A program made the position numbers and the translations under genes. A DNA stretch of 64,000 bases, taken from assembly GCF_004006395.2 (NCBI RefSeq), contig NZ_CP029758.2, forward strand, positions 1,302,001 to 1,366,000, written 5' to 3'. Positions 43,677-52,692 of this stretch are shown in pieces. Below the pieces are notes generated by a model. That model had not been told where the DNA came from and made no database searches. It saw only the letters and a program-made list of their open reading frames with translations. Each line of letters begins with the position of its first letter. Position 1 is the stretch's first letter. Source of the DNA: Clostridium sp. AWRP. Its GTDB lineage: Bacteria > Bacillota > Clostridia > Clostridiales > Clostridiaceae.

Positions 43677-43871
43677 ATAGTTAAGAATTAAAAATTAATA
43701 GTTAATGTGGATTTTTTCGTTACACTACAAAAAATCTTTAATTAAATTTTTGAAGGCTTGTTTTGCTAAAGCAAAACATTACTAGGTACTGACTTATATA
43801 AATTTAAAGATTTTTGCGATAGCTAAAAATCATCCTTCACTATTAATTCTTCATTATAAATTCTTAACTTG
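43677..43871. repeat. large palindromic MITE-like intergenic element
   Basis: The left arm from about 43677 (TAGTTAAGAATTAAAAATTA, then GGATTTTTTCG and CAAAAAATCTTTAA) reappears as an imperfect reverse complement in the right arm ending at about 43871 (AAGTTAAGAATTTATAATGA on the minus strand, then GGATGATTTTTAGC and CAAAAATCTTTAAA). The arms are about 65-75 bases, and the centre contains the perfect hairpin GTTTTGCTAAAGCAAAAC. There is no ORF. It fits a miniature inverted-repeat element or a structured RNA and fills the sigG-ylmC gap. Confidence 0.7.
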
Positions 43872-43915
43872 CTAAAGTTAAGTTAAGAAATAATAAAAAT
43901 GGGGGATGTACATAA

Positions 43916-44182
43916 ATGGAGTTAGAAGGAGATTTATTTTCTTTAACTAATCTAAGAAATATGGAAATAATAGATATAAATACGGGTGCAAAATTAGGTT
44001 TTATAAAAGATTTAAAGATAAATTGTGAAGACCACAAGATAATGTCAATTATTTTACCATCTCAAACTTTTAAAATATCTTTATTTGGAAAAAATGAAGA
44101 TATAGAAATACCCTGGGATAATGTAAAAAAAATAGGTGTAGATGTAATTTTGGTCGATGGAAAAAATCTTGTAGAGGAGTAG
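43916..44182 (+). CDS. YlmC/YmxH family PRC-barrel sporulation protein
   Basis: This small 88-residue PRC-barrel protein has the YlmC/YmxH pattern: LTNLRNMEIIDINTGAKLG, FIKDLKI and a C-terminal IEIPWDNVKKIGVDVILVD. Family members are expressed during sporulation and lie next to sigE/sigG in many Firmicutes, but their job is not established. GGGGGAT precedes the ATG. It is separated from sigG by the palindromic element, which may have been inserted between once-adjacent genes. Confidence 0.85.
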   Translation: MELEGDLFSLTNLRNMEIIDINTGAKLGFIKDLKINCEDHKIMSIILPSQTFKISLFGKNEDIEIPWDNVKKIGVDVILVDGKNLVEE

Positions 44183-44249
44183 AAGTTTCCACAAGATAAG
44201 TATATAATTATAATATGTATACTATCTTATATGAAGGACGTGAATTAAA

Positions 44250-44705
44250 GTGAAATGCCCTTATTGTGGATACAATGAAACTAAAGTAGTGGACTCCAGA
44301 TCTACAGATGACAATATGGCCATAAGAAGAAGAAGAGAATGTTTAAGGTGTAATAGAAGATATACCACTTATGAAAAAATTGAAAATGTACCCATTTTAG
44401 TTGTAAAGAAAAATATGAATAGAGAATATTTCGACAGGACAAAAATATTAAATGGATTGATAAAAGCTTGTGAAAAACGTCCTGTTTCAAGAAAACAAAT
44501 TGAAAATATAACCGATGAAGTAGAGAAAAAGATAAATAATAACATGATTACAGAAATAAGTTCCTCGGAGATAGGGGAAATTATTATGGAGAATTTAAAA
44601 AAGGTGGATGAAGTGTCTTATGTCAGGTTCGCGTCTGTTTACAGGCAGTTTAAAGATATAAATACTTTTATGCAGGAAATAAAAAATCTTATTTCAAATA
44701 AATAA
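44250..44705 (+). CDS. nrdR: ribonucleotide reductase repressor NrdR
   Basis: This zinc- and ATP/dATP-binding repressor controls ribonucleotide reductase genes. The N-terminal zinc ribbon has two Cys pairs (CPYCGYNETKVVDSR and RRECLRCNRRYTTYE), and an ATP-cone domain covers about residues 47-137 (ILVVKKNMNREYFDRTKILN, VSYVRFASVYRQF). The 151-residue length is standard. It starts at GTG 44250 after AAGGACGTGA. A hairpin terminator overlaps its stop. No nrd gene is in the window, so its targets lie elsewhere. Confidence 0.97.
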   Translation: MKCPYCGYNETKVVDSRSTDDNMAIRRRRECLRCNRRYTTYEKIENVPILVVKKNMNREYFDRTKILNGLIKACEKRPVSRKQIENITDEVEKKINNNMITEISSSEIGEIIMENLKKVDEVSYVRFASVYRQFKDINTFMQEIKNLISNK

Positions 44706-44737
44706 ATGGTGTGCTTAAAGGCATACCATTTATTTTA
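44701..44737 (+). terminator. intrinsic terminator overlapping the nrdR stop
   Basis: AATAAATGGTGTGC (44701-44714) pairs with GCATACCATTTATT (44721-44734) with one wobble pair and a 6-base loop; TTA follows. Confidence 0.8.
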
Positions 44738-44859
44738 TGTTAAATTAAAGTTAAAAGATATTTATAGTCCCATCAATTAAAAAAACAATGTTAAAATATA
44801 TTTAAGATAATTTTAAATATGTTTTTGGTTTTGAAGTAAATTCTAGATGGAGGATTAAT

Positions 44860-45570
44860 ATGGAAAAGGTTACAGTAGAAGGTTATGAATTTATAAAAAT
44901 AGATTTGCCAGGTGCAGAAGCAATATTTTCAACAGCTAAAAATGATTTGAGCTTTAATAAATCCACAGATTCTGGAAAGAAAAATATTAAAAATTTAAAA
45001 AGTTGGTTTAATTTAAAAACTGTGGGATATTTGAATCAAGTCCATGGGTGCCAGAGTATAGTTTATACAGGCCAAGATGAAGAGGACGCAGATGGAATAA
45101 TTACAAATGAGATTAACACAGCTGTGGGAGTTTTTAACGCAGATTGTATACCAATACTTTTATATGATAAGAAAAATAAGGTTATAGCAGCAGTCCACAG
45201 TGGATGGAAAGGCACTTTAGCTTGTATCCTTTCTAAAACCATTGAAAAACTTGAAAGGGATTTCAAAAGTGAATCTAAGGATATAATAGTATGTGTAGGA
45301 CCGCATATTCACAGCTGCTGTTATGAAGTTGGGGAAGAATTAAAGGATAAATTTAAAAACTCTGATTTTTATAGATTTAAAGATGTATTTAGAGATAGAA
45401 ATCTTGACCTAAAAAAATGTATATTGTATCAACTCCAGGACAGAGGTATAGAAAGTGAAAATATAAAATATTTAGATATATGTACCTATTGTAATACTGA
45501 ATATGAAATGCATTCTTATAGAAAAAACAAAGACTATGGAAGAATGTTTTCGTTTATTTATCTAAAATAA
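44860..45570 (+). CDS. pgeF: laccase-domain protein PgeF/YlmD (YfiH family)
   Basis: YfiH-family proteins are copper/zinc-dependent purine nucleoside-acting or peptidoglycan-editing enzymes. The metal-site motifs are visible: LNQVHGCQSIVY, FNADCIPILLYD, AAVHSGWKGTLACI and GPHIHSCCYEVGEE. CTYCNTEYEMHSYRKNKDYG lies at the C-terminus. The 236-residue length fits. GGAGG lies before ATG 44860. It is 15 bases upstream of phoP and may share its transcript. YlmD belongs to the same ylm neighbourhood as YlmC, which supports the call. Confidence 0.9.
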   Translation: MEKVTVEGYEFIKIDLPGAEAIFSTAKNDLSFNKSTDSGKKNIKNLKSWFNLKTVGYLNQVHGCQSIVYTGQDEEDADGIITNEINTAVGVFNADCIPILLYDKKNKVIAAVHSGWKGTLACILSKTIEKLERDFKSESKDIIVCVGPHIHSCCYEVGEELKDKFKNSDFYRFKDVFRDRNLDLKKCILYQLQDRGIESENIKYLDICTYCNTEYEMHSYRKNKDYGRMFSFIYLK

Positions 45571-45585
45571 AAATGGGGGATTATT

Positions 45586-46281
45586 ATGTTACAAGAAAAG
45601 ATATTGATAGTAGATGATGAAGAACATATTTGTGAACTTATTAAATTTAATCTTGAGAAAAATGGATATAAGGCTATTGTGGCAGGAAATGGGATAGATG
45701 CACTGAAAATTGTAAGGGAAGAGATGCCTCAGTTAATTTTACTGGATGTAATGTTGCCTGGAATGGATGGATATGATGTATGTAAAGAAATAAGAAAGGA
45801 CAATGCCATATCTTTTATTCCTGTAATAATGATAACTGCCAGAGGAGAGGAATTTGACAAGGTACTAGGACTAGAACTTGGAGCAGATGATTACATGACA
45901 AAGCCTTTTTCCATAAGGGAATTGATTGCTAGGGTTAAAGCTGTACTCAGGAGAACTTCAGTAAAACCTATAGATAAATGCTATGTATTTGGACAGGTAA
46001 GCATAGATTTTGATAAACATGAAGTGATTAAAAATGGAGAAAAGGTAGAATTAACCTTAAAAGAATTTGAACTCTTAAAAATGCTTATAAAAAATAGAGG
46101 AAGAGTAATGACTAGAGATTTTTTACTAGATAAAATATGGGGATATGAGTATGTTGGAGAAACTAGGACAGTTGATGTTCATATAAGACATTTAAGACAA
46201 AAAATAGAGGATTTCGACAAAAAACCTAAGTATATTGAAACTATTCGTGGTATTGGTTATAGATTTAATTCAGAAGAGTAG
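45586..46281 (+). CDS. phoP: phosphate response regulator PhoP/PhoB type
   Basis: This OmpR-family response regulator has a receiver domain with acidic pocket DDEE, phosphoacceptor Asp in LILLDVMLPGMDGYD near residue 53, and Lys in GADDYMTKPFSIREL. A winged-helix DNA-binding domain (LTLKEFELLKMLIKNRGRV, TRTVDVHIRHLRQKIE, YIETIRGIGYRF) follows. It has 231 residues. The assignment to phosphate control rests on the adjacent kinase and the pst operon directly downstream. GGGGGAT precedes the ATG. Confidence 0.93.
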   Translation: MLQEKILIVDDEEHICELIKFNLEKNGYKAIVAGNGIDALKIVREEMPQLILLDVMLPGMDGYDVCKEIRKDNAISFIPVIMITARGEEFDKVLGLELGADDYMTKPFSIRELIARVKAVLRRTSVKPIDKCYVFGQVSIDFDKHEVIKNGEKVELTLKEFELLKMLIKNRGRVMTRDFLLDKIWGYEYVGETRTVDVHIRHLRQKIEDFDKKPKYIETIRGIGYRFNSEE

Positions 46282-46284
46282 TTG

Positions 46285-48018
46285 GTGAAAAAAATGAAAA
46301 AAAGATTAACGCTTTCAATGCTCTGTACTCTCATATTTAGTATGGTTATAACAACTGTATTATTTATAGTAATTGAAAATCACGAATACATTGAGAACAT
46401 GAAACAAACTTTAAAAGTGAATAACCAGATTATAATAAATGTACTGAAAAATGAAAAGATAGATAATGGGGGAAGTTTTTTTAAAAAACAATTTGAAAAT
46501 AAACTTATAAGAGAAACTTTAATAGACAGGAATGGCAAAGTAATAAGTGATTCTGTGGCAGTAGAAAAGGATATGAATAATCACAATCACAGAAAGGAAA
46601 TTCAAGAAGCAAGAAAAAGTGGGACTGGTTATGATATAAGAGTCAGTGATACTACGGGTAAAAAAACACTTTATTTTGCCACTATATTTAAAGATGGATA
46701 TGTAGTAAGAAGTGCATTTACCATGCAGACAATTAAGGGATTTGAGGATAATTATTTTAAATATTATATAATTATAACCCTTTTTTCCATACTTGTTTCT
46801 ATAGTATTTGCCTTAAAGCTTTCAAAGTCCATAGTAGACCCTATAAAAAAGCTTCAATATACTACAGCTAGTATAGCAAGTGGAGAGTTGGATAAAAGAG
46901 TGAGAATTAATTCTAAGGATGAAATAGAGGAGTTAGGTAATACATTTAATTGTATGGCAGATGCTCTCCAGAGTACCCTAAAGGATTCTCTAGATAAGCA
47001 AAATAAACTAGAGGCAATACTTAAAAGTATGGACAGTGGTGTAATAGCTGTTGATACCAAGTACAATATTATAATGATAAATCCCTATGCAAAAAAGATA
47101 TTTGGAATAAAGAAAGATATAATAGGTGAAAGTTTGATAGATAATATAAGGGATTTTGAGTTAGAAGAAATATTTAAAAGTATGGAAGATGACTACAGGG
47201 AAATCAAAATACTGTGGCCAAGAGAGAGAGAATTAAGGATAAAAACAGCATATATCATAAATAGCAGTAAAAAAATAGGTAAAGTGGCAGTAATTCAAGA
47301 TATAACGGATATAAAAAAGTTGGAAAACATGAGGTCTCAATTTGTGGCTAATGTTTCTCATGAATTAAAAACTCCACTTACTTCCATAAAAGGATTTGCA
47401 GAAACTTTAAAATATGTAGATGATTCTGAAAATAAAAATAGATTTTTAAATATAATAAACGATGAAGCAGATAGGCTTACCAGGTTAATAAATGATATAT
47501 TAACTCTTTCTCATATAGAAAGCAATAGTATAGATAAATTAGGGGAAGTAAAAATAGACGATATAGTAAGAGATGTATGTTATATGATGAAAACTGCAGC
47601 GGATAAAAAGAATATTAAGATAGAAAAAATAGGGGATAAAGTACCTAGCATATGGGCTGATGCAGATAGATTTAAGCAAATGGTAATAAACCTCATGGAC
47701 AATTCAATAAAATATACTAACAATGGTGGTACGATAAAAGTTGGAACAATGCTTCAAGACAACAATTGCGTTCTATGGGTAGAGGACAACGGTGTAGGAA
47801 TTTCAGAAGAACATCAACACAGACTTTTTGAAAGATTTTATAGAGTGGATAAAGCTAGATCCAGAAGTCAGGGTGGAACAGGACTAGGACTTGCTATAGT
47901 AAAACACATAGTTTTAGGACTTAGTGGAACTATAGACCTCCAAAGTGAAGTTGGAAAGGGGAGTAAATTTACAGTTAAAATTCCTCTAGATGATAATAGT
48001 AAAAATGAAAATATATAG
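46285..48018 (+). CDS. phoR: phosphate sensor histidine kinase PhoR
   Basis: The layout is: a membrane helix near residue 15 (LTLSMLCTLIFSMVITTVLF), an extracytoplasmic domain, a second helix near 155-175, HAMP, a PAS-like domain (SMDSGVIAVDTKYNIIMIN), HisKA with the phosphoacceptor in FVANVSHELKTPLTSIKGF, and HATPase_c with N box NLMDNSIKYTNNGG, G1 VEDNGVGI and G2 GGTGLGLAIVKH. About 577 residues. TTG 46282, GTG 46285 and ATG 46294 are possible starts, none with a strong ribosome site, which suggests coupling to phoP, whose stop lies directly ahead. Confidence 0.93.
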   Translation: MKKMKKRLTLSMLCTLIFSMVITTVLFIVIENHEYIENMKQTLKVNNQIIINVLKNEKIDNGGSFFKKQFENKLIRETLIDRNGKVISDSVAVEKDMNNHNHRKEIQEARKSGTGYDIRVSDTTGKKTLYFATIFKDGYVVRSAFTMQTIKGFEDNYFKYYIIITLFSILVSIVFALKLSKSIVDPIKKLQYTTASIASGELDKRVRINSKDEIEELGNTFNCMADALQSTLKDSLDKQNKLEAILKSMDSGVIAVDTKYNIIMINPYAKKIFGIKKDIIGESLIDNIRDFELEEIFKSMEDDYREIKILWPRERELRIKTAYIINSSKKIGKVAVIQDITDIKKLENMRSQFVANVSHELKTPLTSIKGFAETLKYVDDSENKNRFLNIINDEADRLTRLINDILTLSHIESNSIDKLGEVKIDDIVRDVCYMMKTAADKKNIKIEKIGDKVPSIWADADRFKQMVINLMDNSIKYTNNGGTIKVGTMLQDNNCVLWVEDNGVGISEEHQHRLFERFYRVDKARSRSQGGTGLGLAIVKHIVLGLSGTIDLQSEVGKGSKFTVKIPLDDNSKNENI

Positions 48019-48028
48019 TTAAGCAATG

Positions 48029-48080
48029 AATTAACATCTGTACTTAAAAAATAAGTATGGATGTTAATTTTAATTAACAT
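48029..48080 (+). promoter_or_regulatory. competing hairpins between phoR and pstS
   Basis: Segment A (48029-48045, AATTAACATCTGTACTT) pairs with segment B (48053-48069, AAGTATGGATGTTAATT), with two wobbles. The end of B (ATGTTAATT, 48061-48069) can instead pair with segment C (AATTAACAT, 48072-48080). The AB form resembles a terminator for phoPR. TTAACA units also resemble half-sites of PhoP-type boxes, so the region may be a binding site rather than RNA structure. Confidence 0.5.
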
Positions 48081-48186
48081 GGATGTAATAAAGGAGTAAC
48101 CTTTGAGGGATATTATAAACATTGTAGTAATACATAGTTAATAAAAACACATTATTAGGGATCAAATTTTAAGGAGGTCTAATATT

Positions 48187-49089
48187 ATGAAGAAAAAAGG
48201 CTTAAGAGTTCTTATAGCAGCTATGACTATTACTGTAGTTGCAGGAGCATTTGTTGGATGTGGTGGAAGCAAAAATCAAAGTAGTTCTGGAGGTACATCA
48301 GAAGGATCTAAACAGGAAGTAACAGGATCTATAACATTAGCAGGCTCTACTGCACTTCAGCCTTTAGCAGAACAGATCGGAAAGACGTTTTCCGGGAAGA
48401 ACCCGAAGGCAACTATAAATGTTCAAGGTGGAGGAAGCGGTACTGGTTTGAATTTAGCATTGCAGCATACCGCAGATATAGGAAATTCTGACGTAACAGC
48501 AGAATCAAAATTAGACGCAAATAAGGCAAAGCAGTTAGTAGACCATAAGGTATGTGCAATAGGATTTGCAGTAGTAGTAAATCCTAATGTTAAGGTTGAT
48601 TCTTTAACAAAAGATCAAATACAAAAAATATTTACAGGCCAAATTACTAATTGGAAGGATGTAGGGGGAGATGACATGAAGATAAATGTGGTAAATAGAA
48701 CAAAGTCATCTGGCACAAGAGCTACATTTAAAGATACGGTAATGGGTGGAAAGGATGAAAAGGAAGGACTTGGAACAACCCAGGATTCTAATGGAAATGT
48801 AGAAAGTGCAATCAAAACTACTCAAGGTTCCATAAGCTATCTAGCTCTTTCATATTTAACAGGCTCAGTAAAAAGTAATGTTAAAGCTTTAAAAATAGAA
48901 GGTGTTGAAGCTTCAACAGAAAATATAGTTTCTAAAAAATATCCTTTCTGGTCTTTTGAACATATGTATACAAACGGGGAAGCAAAAGGACTGGCAAAAA
49001 CTTATATAGATTATGTACTCAGCAATGAAAATAAAGATACTATAAAGAAACTTGGATATATACCAATGAGTGATATGAATGAAAAATAA
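48187..49089 (+). CDS. pstS: phosphate-binding lipoprotein PstS
   Basis: This extracytoplasmic phosphate-binding protein has a signal peptide (KKKGLRVLIAAMTITVVAG) and lipobox Cys in FVGCGG near residue 25. The ligand motifs ITLAGSTALQPLAE, GGGSGTGL, ADIGNSDV and NVVNRTKSSGTRATF are typical of PstS. It has 300 residues. AAGGAGGTC precedes ATG 48187. It is followed by a stable hairpin before pstC, giving the expected excess of binding protein over permease. Confidence 0.95.
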   Translation: MKKKGLRVLIAAMTITVVAGAFVGCGGSKNQSSSGGTSEGSKQEVTGSITLAGSTALQPLAEQIGKTFSGKNPKATINVQGGGSGTGLNLALQHTADIGNSDVTAESKLDANKAKQLVDHKVCAIGFAVVVNPNVKVDSLTKDQIQKIFTGQITNWKDVGGDDMKINVVNRTKSSGTRATFKDTVMGGKDEKEGLGTTQDSNGNVESAIKTTQGSISYLALSYLTGSVKSNVKALKIEGVEASTENIVSKKYPFWSFEHMYTNGEAKGLAKTYIDYVLSNENKDTIKKLGYIPMSDMNEK

Positions 49090-49098
49090 TTTGGAAGG

Positions 49099-49136
49099 TT
49101 TTAATGGCTGGCTGCAAAAACAGCTGGCCATTAAAA
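49099..49136 (+). terminator. hairpin between pstS and pstC
   Basis: TTTTAATGGCTGGCTG (49099-49114) pairs with CAGCTGGCCATTAAAA (49121-49136), with two wobbles and a CAAAAA loop. No T-run follows, so it is more likely to be an mRNA-protecting or partial-attenuation hairpin. Confidence 0.65.
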
Positions 49137-49159
49137 ATATAAATTTGAGGTCGGTGAAT

Positions 49160-50053
49160 ATGGAGAAAAAGTCATTTTGGAATAAACTAAAAAATGAGTA
49201 TATAGGAAGAGGATTTGCAACACTTTGTGGATTAATTATTATAGTTCTTACATTGAGTATAATAGTTTTTATATTTTCAAAAGGAATAAATACATTTGTA
49301 AAATGGAGATATCCTATAACTGAATTTTTATTTACTTCTAATTGGGTTCCTGACAGCAGCAATCCCAAACTTGGGGCAGCTATATTTTTTGTAGGATCTA
49401 TACTTGTTTCTGTAGGGGCAGTTATAATAAGTGCGCCTATAGGTATAGCACTTGCTGTATTTATGCATTATATATCTCCTAAGATAGGTTCTAAGATATT
49501 ACAACCTTCTTTAGAATTATTTGTAGGCATACCTTCAGTTGTATATGGCTGGGTAGGATTTAGTGTACTTCTTCCATTTTTAAAGAGAGGTTTTGGAGGT
49601 ATTGGTTTTAGCCTAATTGCAGGTATATTAGTTTTGAGTATAATGATTTTACCTACTATAGCAAGCATATCCGCAGATGCTGTAAAAACTATTCCCAAAA
49701 GTTATATGGAGGCATCTTATGGACTTGGTGCAACTAGATGGCAGACTATAAGAAGAGTCATAATTCCATCTGCTAAAAGTGGTATATTGACGGGAGTAGT
49801 ATTAGGCCTTGCCAGGGCTTTTGGGGAAGCTCTGGCAGTGCAAATGGTAATAGGAAATACAGTGAAATTTCCTAAAGGTTTATTGAGTCCTACGTCCACA
49901 CTTACTAGCGTTTTAACTATGGATATGGGAAATACGGTATCTGGAACTGCATGGAATGACGCATTATGGTCTCTAGCACTATTTCTTTTAATAATTTCTT
50001 TTATATTTATTATAATAATAAGAGCTATTGAAAAAAGGAGTGAAATAAAATAA
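49160..50053 (+). CDS. pstC: phosphate ABC transporter permease PstC
   Basis: This membrane subunit of the high-affinity phosphate importer has 297 residues and six helices. The family segments are visible: ITEFLFTSNWVPDSSNPKLG near the start, SAPIGIALAVFMHYISP, LELFVGIPSVVYGWVG, and the EAA loop ASYGLGATRWQTIRRVIIPS. The frame opens at 49079 across the pstS-pstC hairpin, but ATG 49160 after GAGGTCGGTG is the proper start (MEKKSFWNKL). The stop overlaps the pstA ATG by one base. Confidence 0.94.
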   Translation: MEKKSFWNKLKNEYIGRGFATLCGLIIIVLTLSIIVFIFSKGINTFVKWRYPITEFLFTSNWVPDSSNPKLGAAIFFVGSILVSVGAVIISAPIGIALAVFMHYISPKIGSKILQPSLELFVGIPSVVYGWVGFSVLLPFLKRGFGGIGFSLIAGILVLSIMILPTIASISADAVKTIPKSYMEASYGLGATRWQTIRRVIIPSAKSGILTGVVLGLARAFGEALAVQMVIGNTVKFPKGLLSPTSTLTSVLTMDMGNTVSGTAWNDALWSLALFLLIISFIFIIIIRAIEKRSEIK

Positions 50054-50940
50054 TGGATGCTAAAGTTAAAGATAGAATTTGGACTGGAGTCTTTTATGCA
50101 GTAACTGTTTTTGTAGTAGCTCTTTTAGTAGCTTTGATAGGATATATATTATTTAAGGGTATAGGATTTTTTAAACCATCATTTTTATTTGGAAACGCAA
50201 AATTTGGAGAAGCAGGAGGAGGTATAGGACCTCAGCTTTTTAACTCCTTTTATATGTTAATAGTTGCACTTATTATAAGTGTTCCCTTTGGTATAGGAGG
50301 GGGAATATACTTAGCAGAGTATGCTAGAGAAGGGAAACTTTTAAATATGATAAGATTGTGCATAGAGACTATGTCTTCTTTGCCTTCTATTGTAGTAGGA
50401 TTGTTTGGACTTCTCATATTTGTAAATATGACCGGTTGGGGATTTACGCTATTATCAGGGGCGCTAGCCATATCTATATTGAATTTGCCGGCTTTAACTA
50501 GGGTGAGCGAAAATGCTATAAGGATAGCATCAATTCCTGTAAAAGAGGCTAGTCTTGGACTTGGTGCAACAAGGTGGCAAACTATATCGAAGGTAGTTAT
50601 TCCGTCGGCAATACCACAGATATTGACAGGCATAATACTTGCAGCAGGGAGAATATTTGGAGAAGCAGCAGCACTTTTATATACAGCAGGAATGAGTGCA
50701 CCTAAATTAAATTTCTCCTACATAAGTTTGACTAATAATGGCTCTGCTTTCAGTTTGATGAGACCTGCGGAAACGATAGCAGTATATATATGGAAACTAA
50801 ATTCTGAGGGAATGGTACCAGATGCGTCACAAATAGCTAATAAAGCTTCTGCAGTTTTGGTAATTATGGTATTATTGTTTAATTTTTTAGCCAGAATTCT
50901 CGGGAAAAAAATATATGAAGCCTATACTGGTAAAAAATGA
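50053..50940 (+). CDS. pstA: phosphate ABC transporter permease PstA
   Basis: This second membrane subunit has 295 residues. GGGIGPQLFNSFYMLIVALI, the IETMSSLPSIVVGLFG segment and the EAA loop ASLGLGATRWQTISKVVIPS are typical of PstA. The ATG shares its A with the pstC stop (TAATG), so translation is coupled. pstB begins 13 bases after the stop with its own GGAGG. It works as a heterodimer with PstC. Confidence 0.94.
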   Translation: MDAKVKDRIWTGVFYAVTVFVVALLVALIGYILFKGIGFFKPSFLFGNAKFGEAGGGIGPQLFNSFYMLIVALIISVPFGIGGGIYLAEYAREGKLLNMIRLCIETMSSLPSIVVGLFGLLIFVNMTGWGFTLLSGALAISILNLPALTRVSENAIRIASIPVKEASLGLGATRWQTISKVVIPSAIPQILTGIILAAGRIFGEAAALLYTAGMSAPKLNFSYISLTNNGSAFSLMRPAETIAVYIWKLNSEGMVPDASQIANKASAVLVIMVLLFNFLARILGKKIYEAYTGKK

Positions 50941-50952
50941 GGAGGAAAGTTG

Positions 50953-51702
50953 ATGGATATAATATATACTAAAGATCTTGATCTATATTATGGATCTACC
51001 CAGGCTCTTAAAAAAGTAAGTTTAAATGTAGAAAAAAATTCAGTTACAGCATTAATAGGACCTTCTGGGTGTGGAAAATCTACATTTTTGAGAACTTTAA
51101 ATAGAATGAATGACTTGATAGAGTCAGTTAGAATAGAAGGAAAAGTGTTTTTTGAAGGCAAGGACATATATCAAGATTATGATGTAATAGATTTAAGGAA
51201 AAGAATTGGAATGGTATTTCAAAGCCCTAATCCATTTCCTATGTCAATATATGATAATGTAGCATATGGACCTAGAATACATGGTATAAAGGACAAAAGT
51301 AAATTAGATGAATTAGTTGAAAATAGTTTAAAAGGGGCAGCTATTTGGGATGAAATTAAAGATAGATTGAATAGAAGTGCACTAGGGCTTTCTGGTGGTC
51401 AGCAGCAAAGATTGTGTATAGCAAGAACTCTTGCAGTAGAACCAGAGGTGCTGCTTATGGATGAACCTACTTCTGCATTAGATCCTATATCTACATTAAA
51501 AATAGAAGAATTAATGGATGTATTAAAGAAAAAATATACTATAATAATAGTTACTCATAATATGCAGCAGGCTGGTAGAATATCAGATTATACTGCTTTT
51601 TTCCTAAATGGAGAAGTTATAGAAGCACAAAAAACAGAAAATATTTTTTATAAACCTAAAGATAAAAGAACAGAGGATTATATTACAGGAAGATTTGGCT
51701 AA
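50953..51702 (+). CDS. pstB: phosphate ABC transporter ATPase PstB
   Basis: This is the ATP-hydrolysing subunit of the Pst importer. Walker A GPSGCGKST is near residue 36, Q-loop VFQSPNPFPMSIYDNVAYG follows, signature LSGGQQQR near 147, Walker B VLLMDEPTSALDPIST and H-loop VTHNMQQA. The 249-residue length is standard. TTG 50950 is in frame directly ahead, but ATG 50953 is seven bases after GGAGG and fits better. phoU follows after 50 bases. Confidence 0.97.
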   Translation: MDIIYTKDLDLYYGSTQALKKVSLNVEKNSVTALIGPSGCGKSTFLRTLNRMNDLIESVRIEGKVFFEGKDIYQDYDVIDLRKRIGMVFQSPNPFPMSIYDNVAYGPRIHGIKDKSKLDELVENSLKGAAIWDEIKDRLNRSALGLSGGQQQRLCIARTLAVEPEVLLMDEPTSALDPISTLKIEELMDVLKKKYTIIIVTHNMQQAGRISDYTAFFLNGEVIEAQKTENIFYKPKDKRTEDYITGRFG

Positions 51703-51752
51703 ACTATAATTTTAAAATAAAAGTATATATTATATTTAAGAGAGGTGATATT

Positions 51753-52409
51753 GTGCCGAGAAGTAAGTTTGATTATGAATTATCGGAAATGCATAATGAT
51801 GTACTTAGGATGGGAAGTGTAGTTGAAAAGCAAATTCATCAATGTATAGAAGCTTTAGTTAATCAGGATATAAAAATTGCAAGGGAAACTATAAAAAATG
51901 ACGATTTAGTAGATAATTTGCAGAAAGAAATAGAAAATAAATGTATAAGATTGACTGCAAGAGAACAGCCTATTGCTACGGATTTGAGGATAATATTTAC
52001 TACATCTAAATTAGTAACTGACCTGGAAAGAATAGCTGATCATGCTGTAGACATAGCGAAAGTTACATTGAGATTGGAAAGTGAAAAGTATGAAAGAAAG
52101 CTTATATATATACCTCAAATGGCTGAGATAATAAATAAGATGATAAAGAGGGCATTAGATGCTTATGTGGACAGAAACGTGGAAGAAGCGTATAAAGTTT
52201 GCAAAATGGATGATGAGGTAGATAAATTATATAAAAGTGTATTTAAAGAAATGTTGGAATTGATGAATAAAGATAAAAGCAAGATAAATCAATTTGCCCA
52301 ATTGTTGTTTGTATGCAAATATTTAGAAAGAATAGCAGATCACGTAACTAATATATGTGAAGAGGCCATATATTTAGTTACAGGAGAACAAAAAGATTTA
52401 AATGAATAA
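51753..52409 (+). CDS. phoU: phosphate regulator PhoU
   Basis: This all-helical protein of 218 residues has the PhoU repeat of two three-helix bundles, each with the metal-binding (E/D)xxxD patterns: LVTDLERIADHAVDIAK in the first half and CKYLERIADHVTNICEE in the second. It restrains Pst activity and PhoR signalling when phosphate is plentiful. It starts at GTG 51753 after AGAGGTGAT. As the last gene of pstSCAB-phoU, it precedes a terminator. Confidence 0.96.
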   Translation: MPRSKFDYELSEMHNDVLRMGSVVEKQIHQCIEALVNQDIKIARETIKNDDLVDNLQKEIENKCIRLTAREQPIATDLRIIFTTSKLVTDLERIADHAVDIAKVTLRLESEKYERKLIYIPQMAEIINKMIKRALDAYVDRNVEEAYKVCKMDDEVDKLYKSVFKEMLELMNKDKSKINQFAQLLFVCKYLERIADHVTNICEEAIYLVTGEQKDLNE

Positions 52410-52420
52410 ATATATTAAAC

Positions 52421-52452
52421 AATGCACTTAGGAAACTAGGTGCATTTATTTT
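52421..52452 (+). terminator. intrinsic terminator after phoU
   Basis: AATGCACTTAG (52421-52431) pairs with CTAGGTGCATT (52436-52446) with one wobble pair and a GAAA loop, followed by TATTTT. The following 240 bases to the DUF47 gene are AT-rich, with no firm promoter call. Confidence 0.85.
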
Positions 52453-52692
52453 GCAAAATATTAGCCTTTGCTGTAAATTAAGTTATCGGCAAATTCTTGT
52501 AGAATTTTTAATTGTTTTTAATTTTTAATGTCATGTAATATATTAAAATGGTATAGTTCATGCATTTAGTTAGCATATTAATCGTATATTTGCATATAAT
52601 ATAGAGGTTAATTTTGTATTTAATTTTAGTTAATTATATGTTATACTTTATAAGGTCGAAAATATATATTTTCAATAATAGGGAGGGATATA

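Noticed and set aside
49079..49159. 27-residue N-terminal extension of PstC
   Set aside because: The segment encodes the intergenic hairpin; ATG 49160 has the proper ribosome site and PstC-like start.
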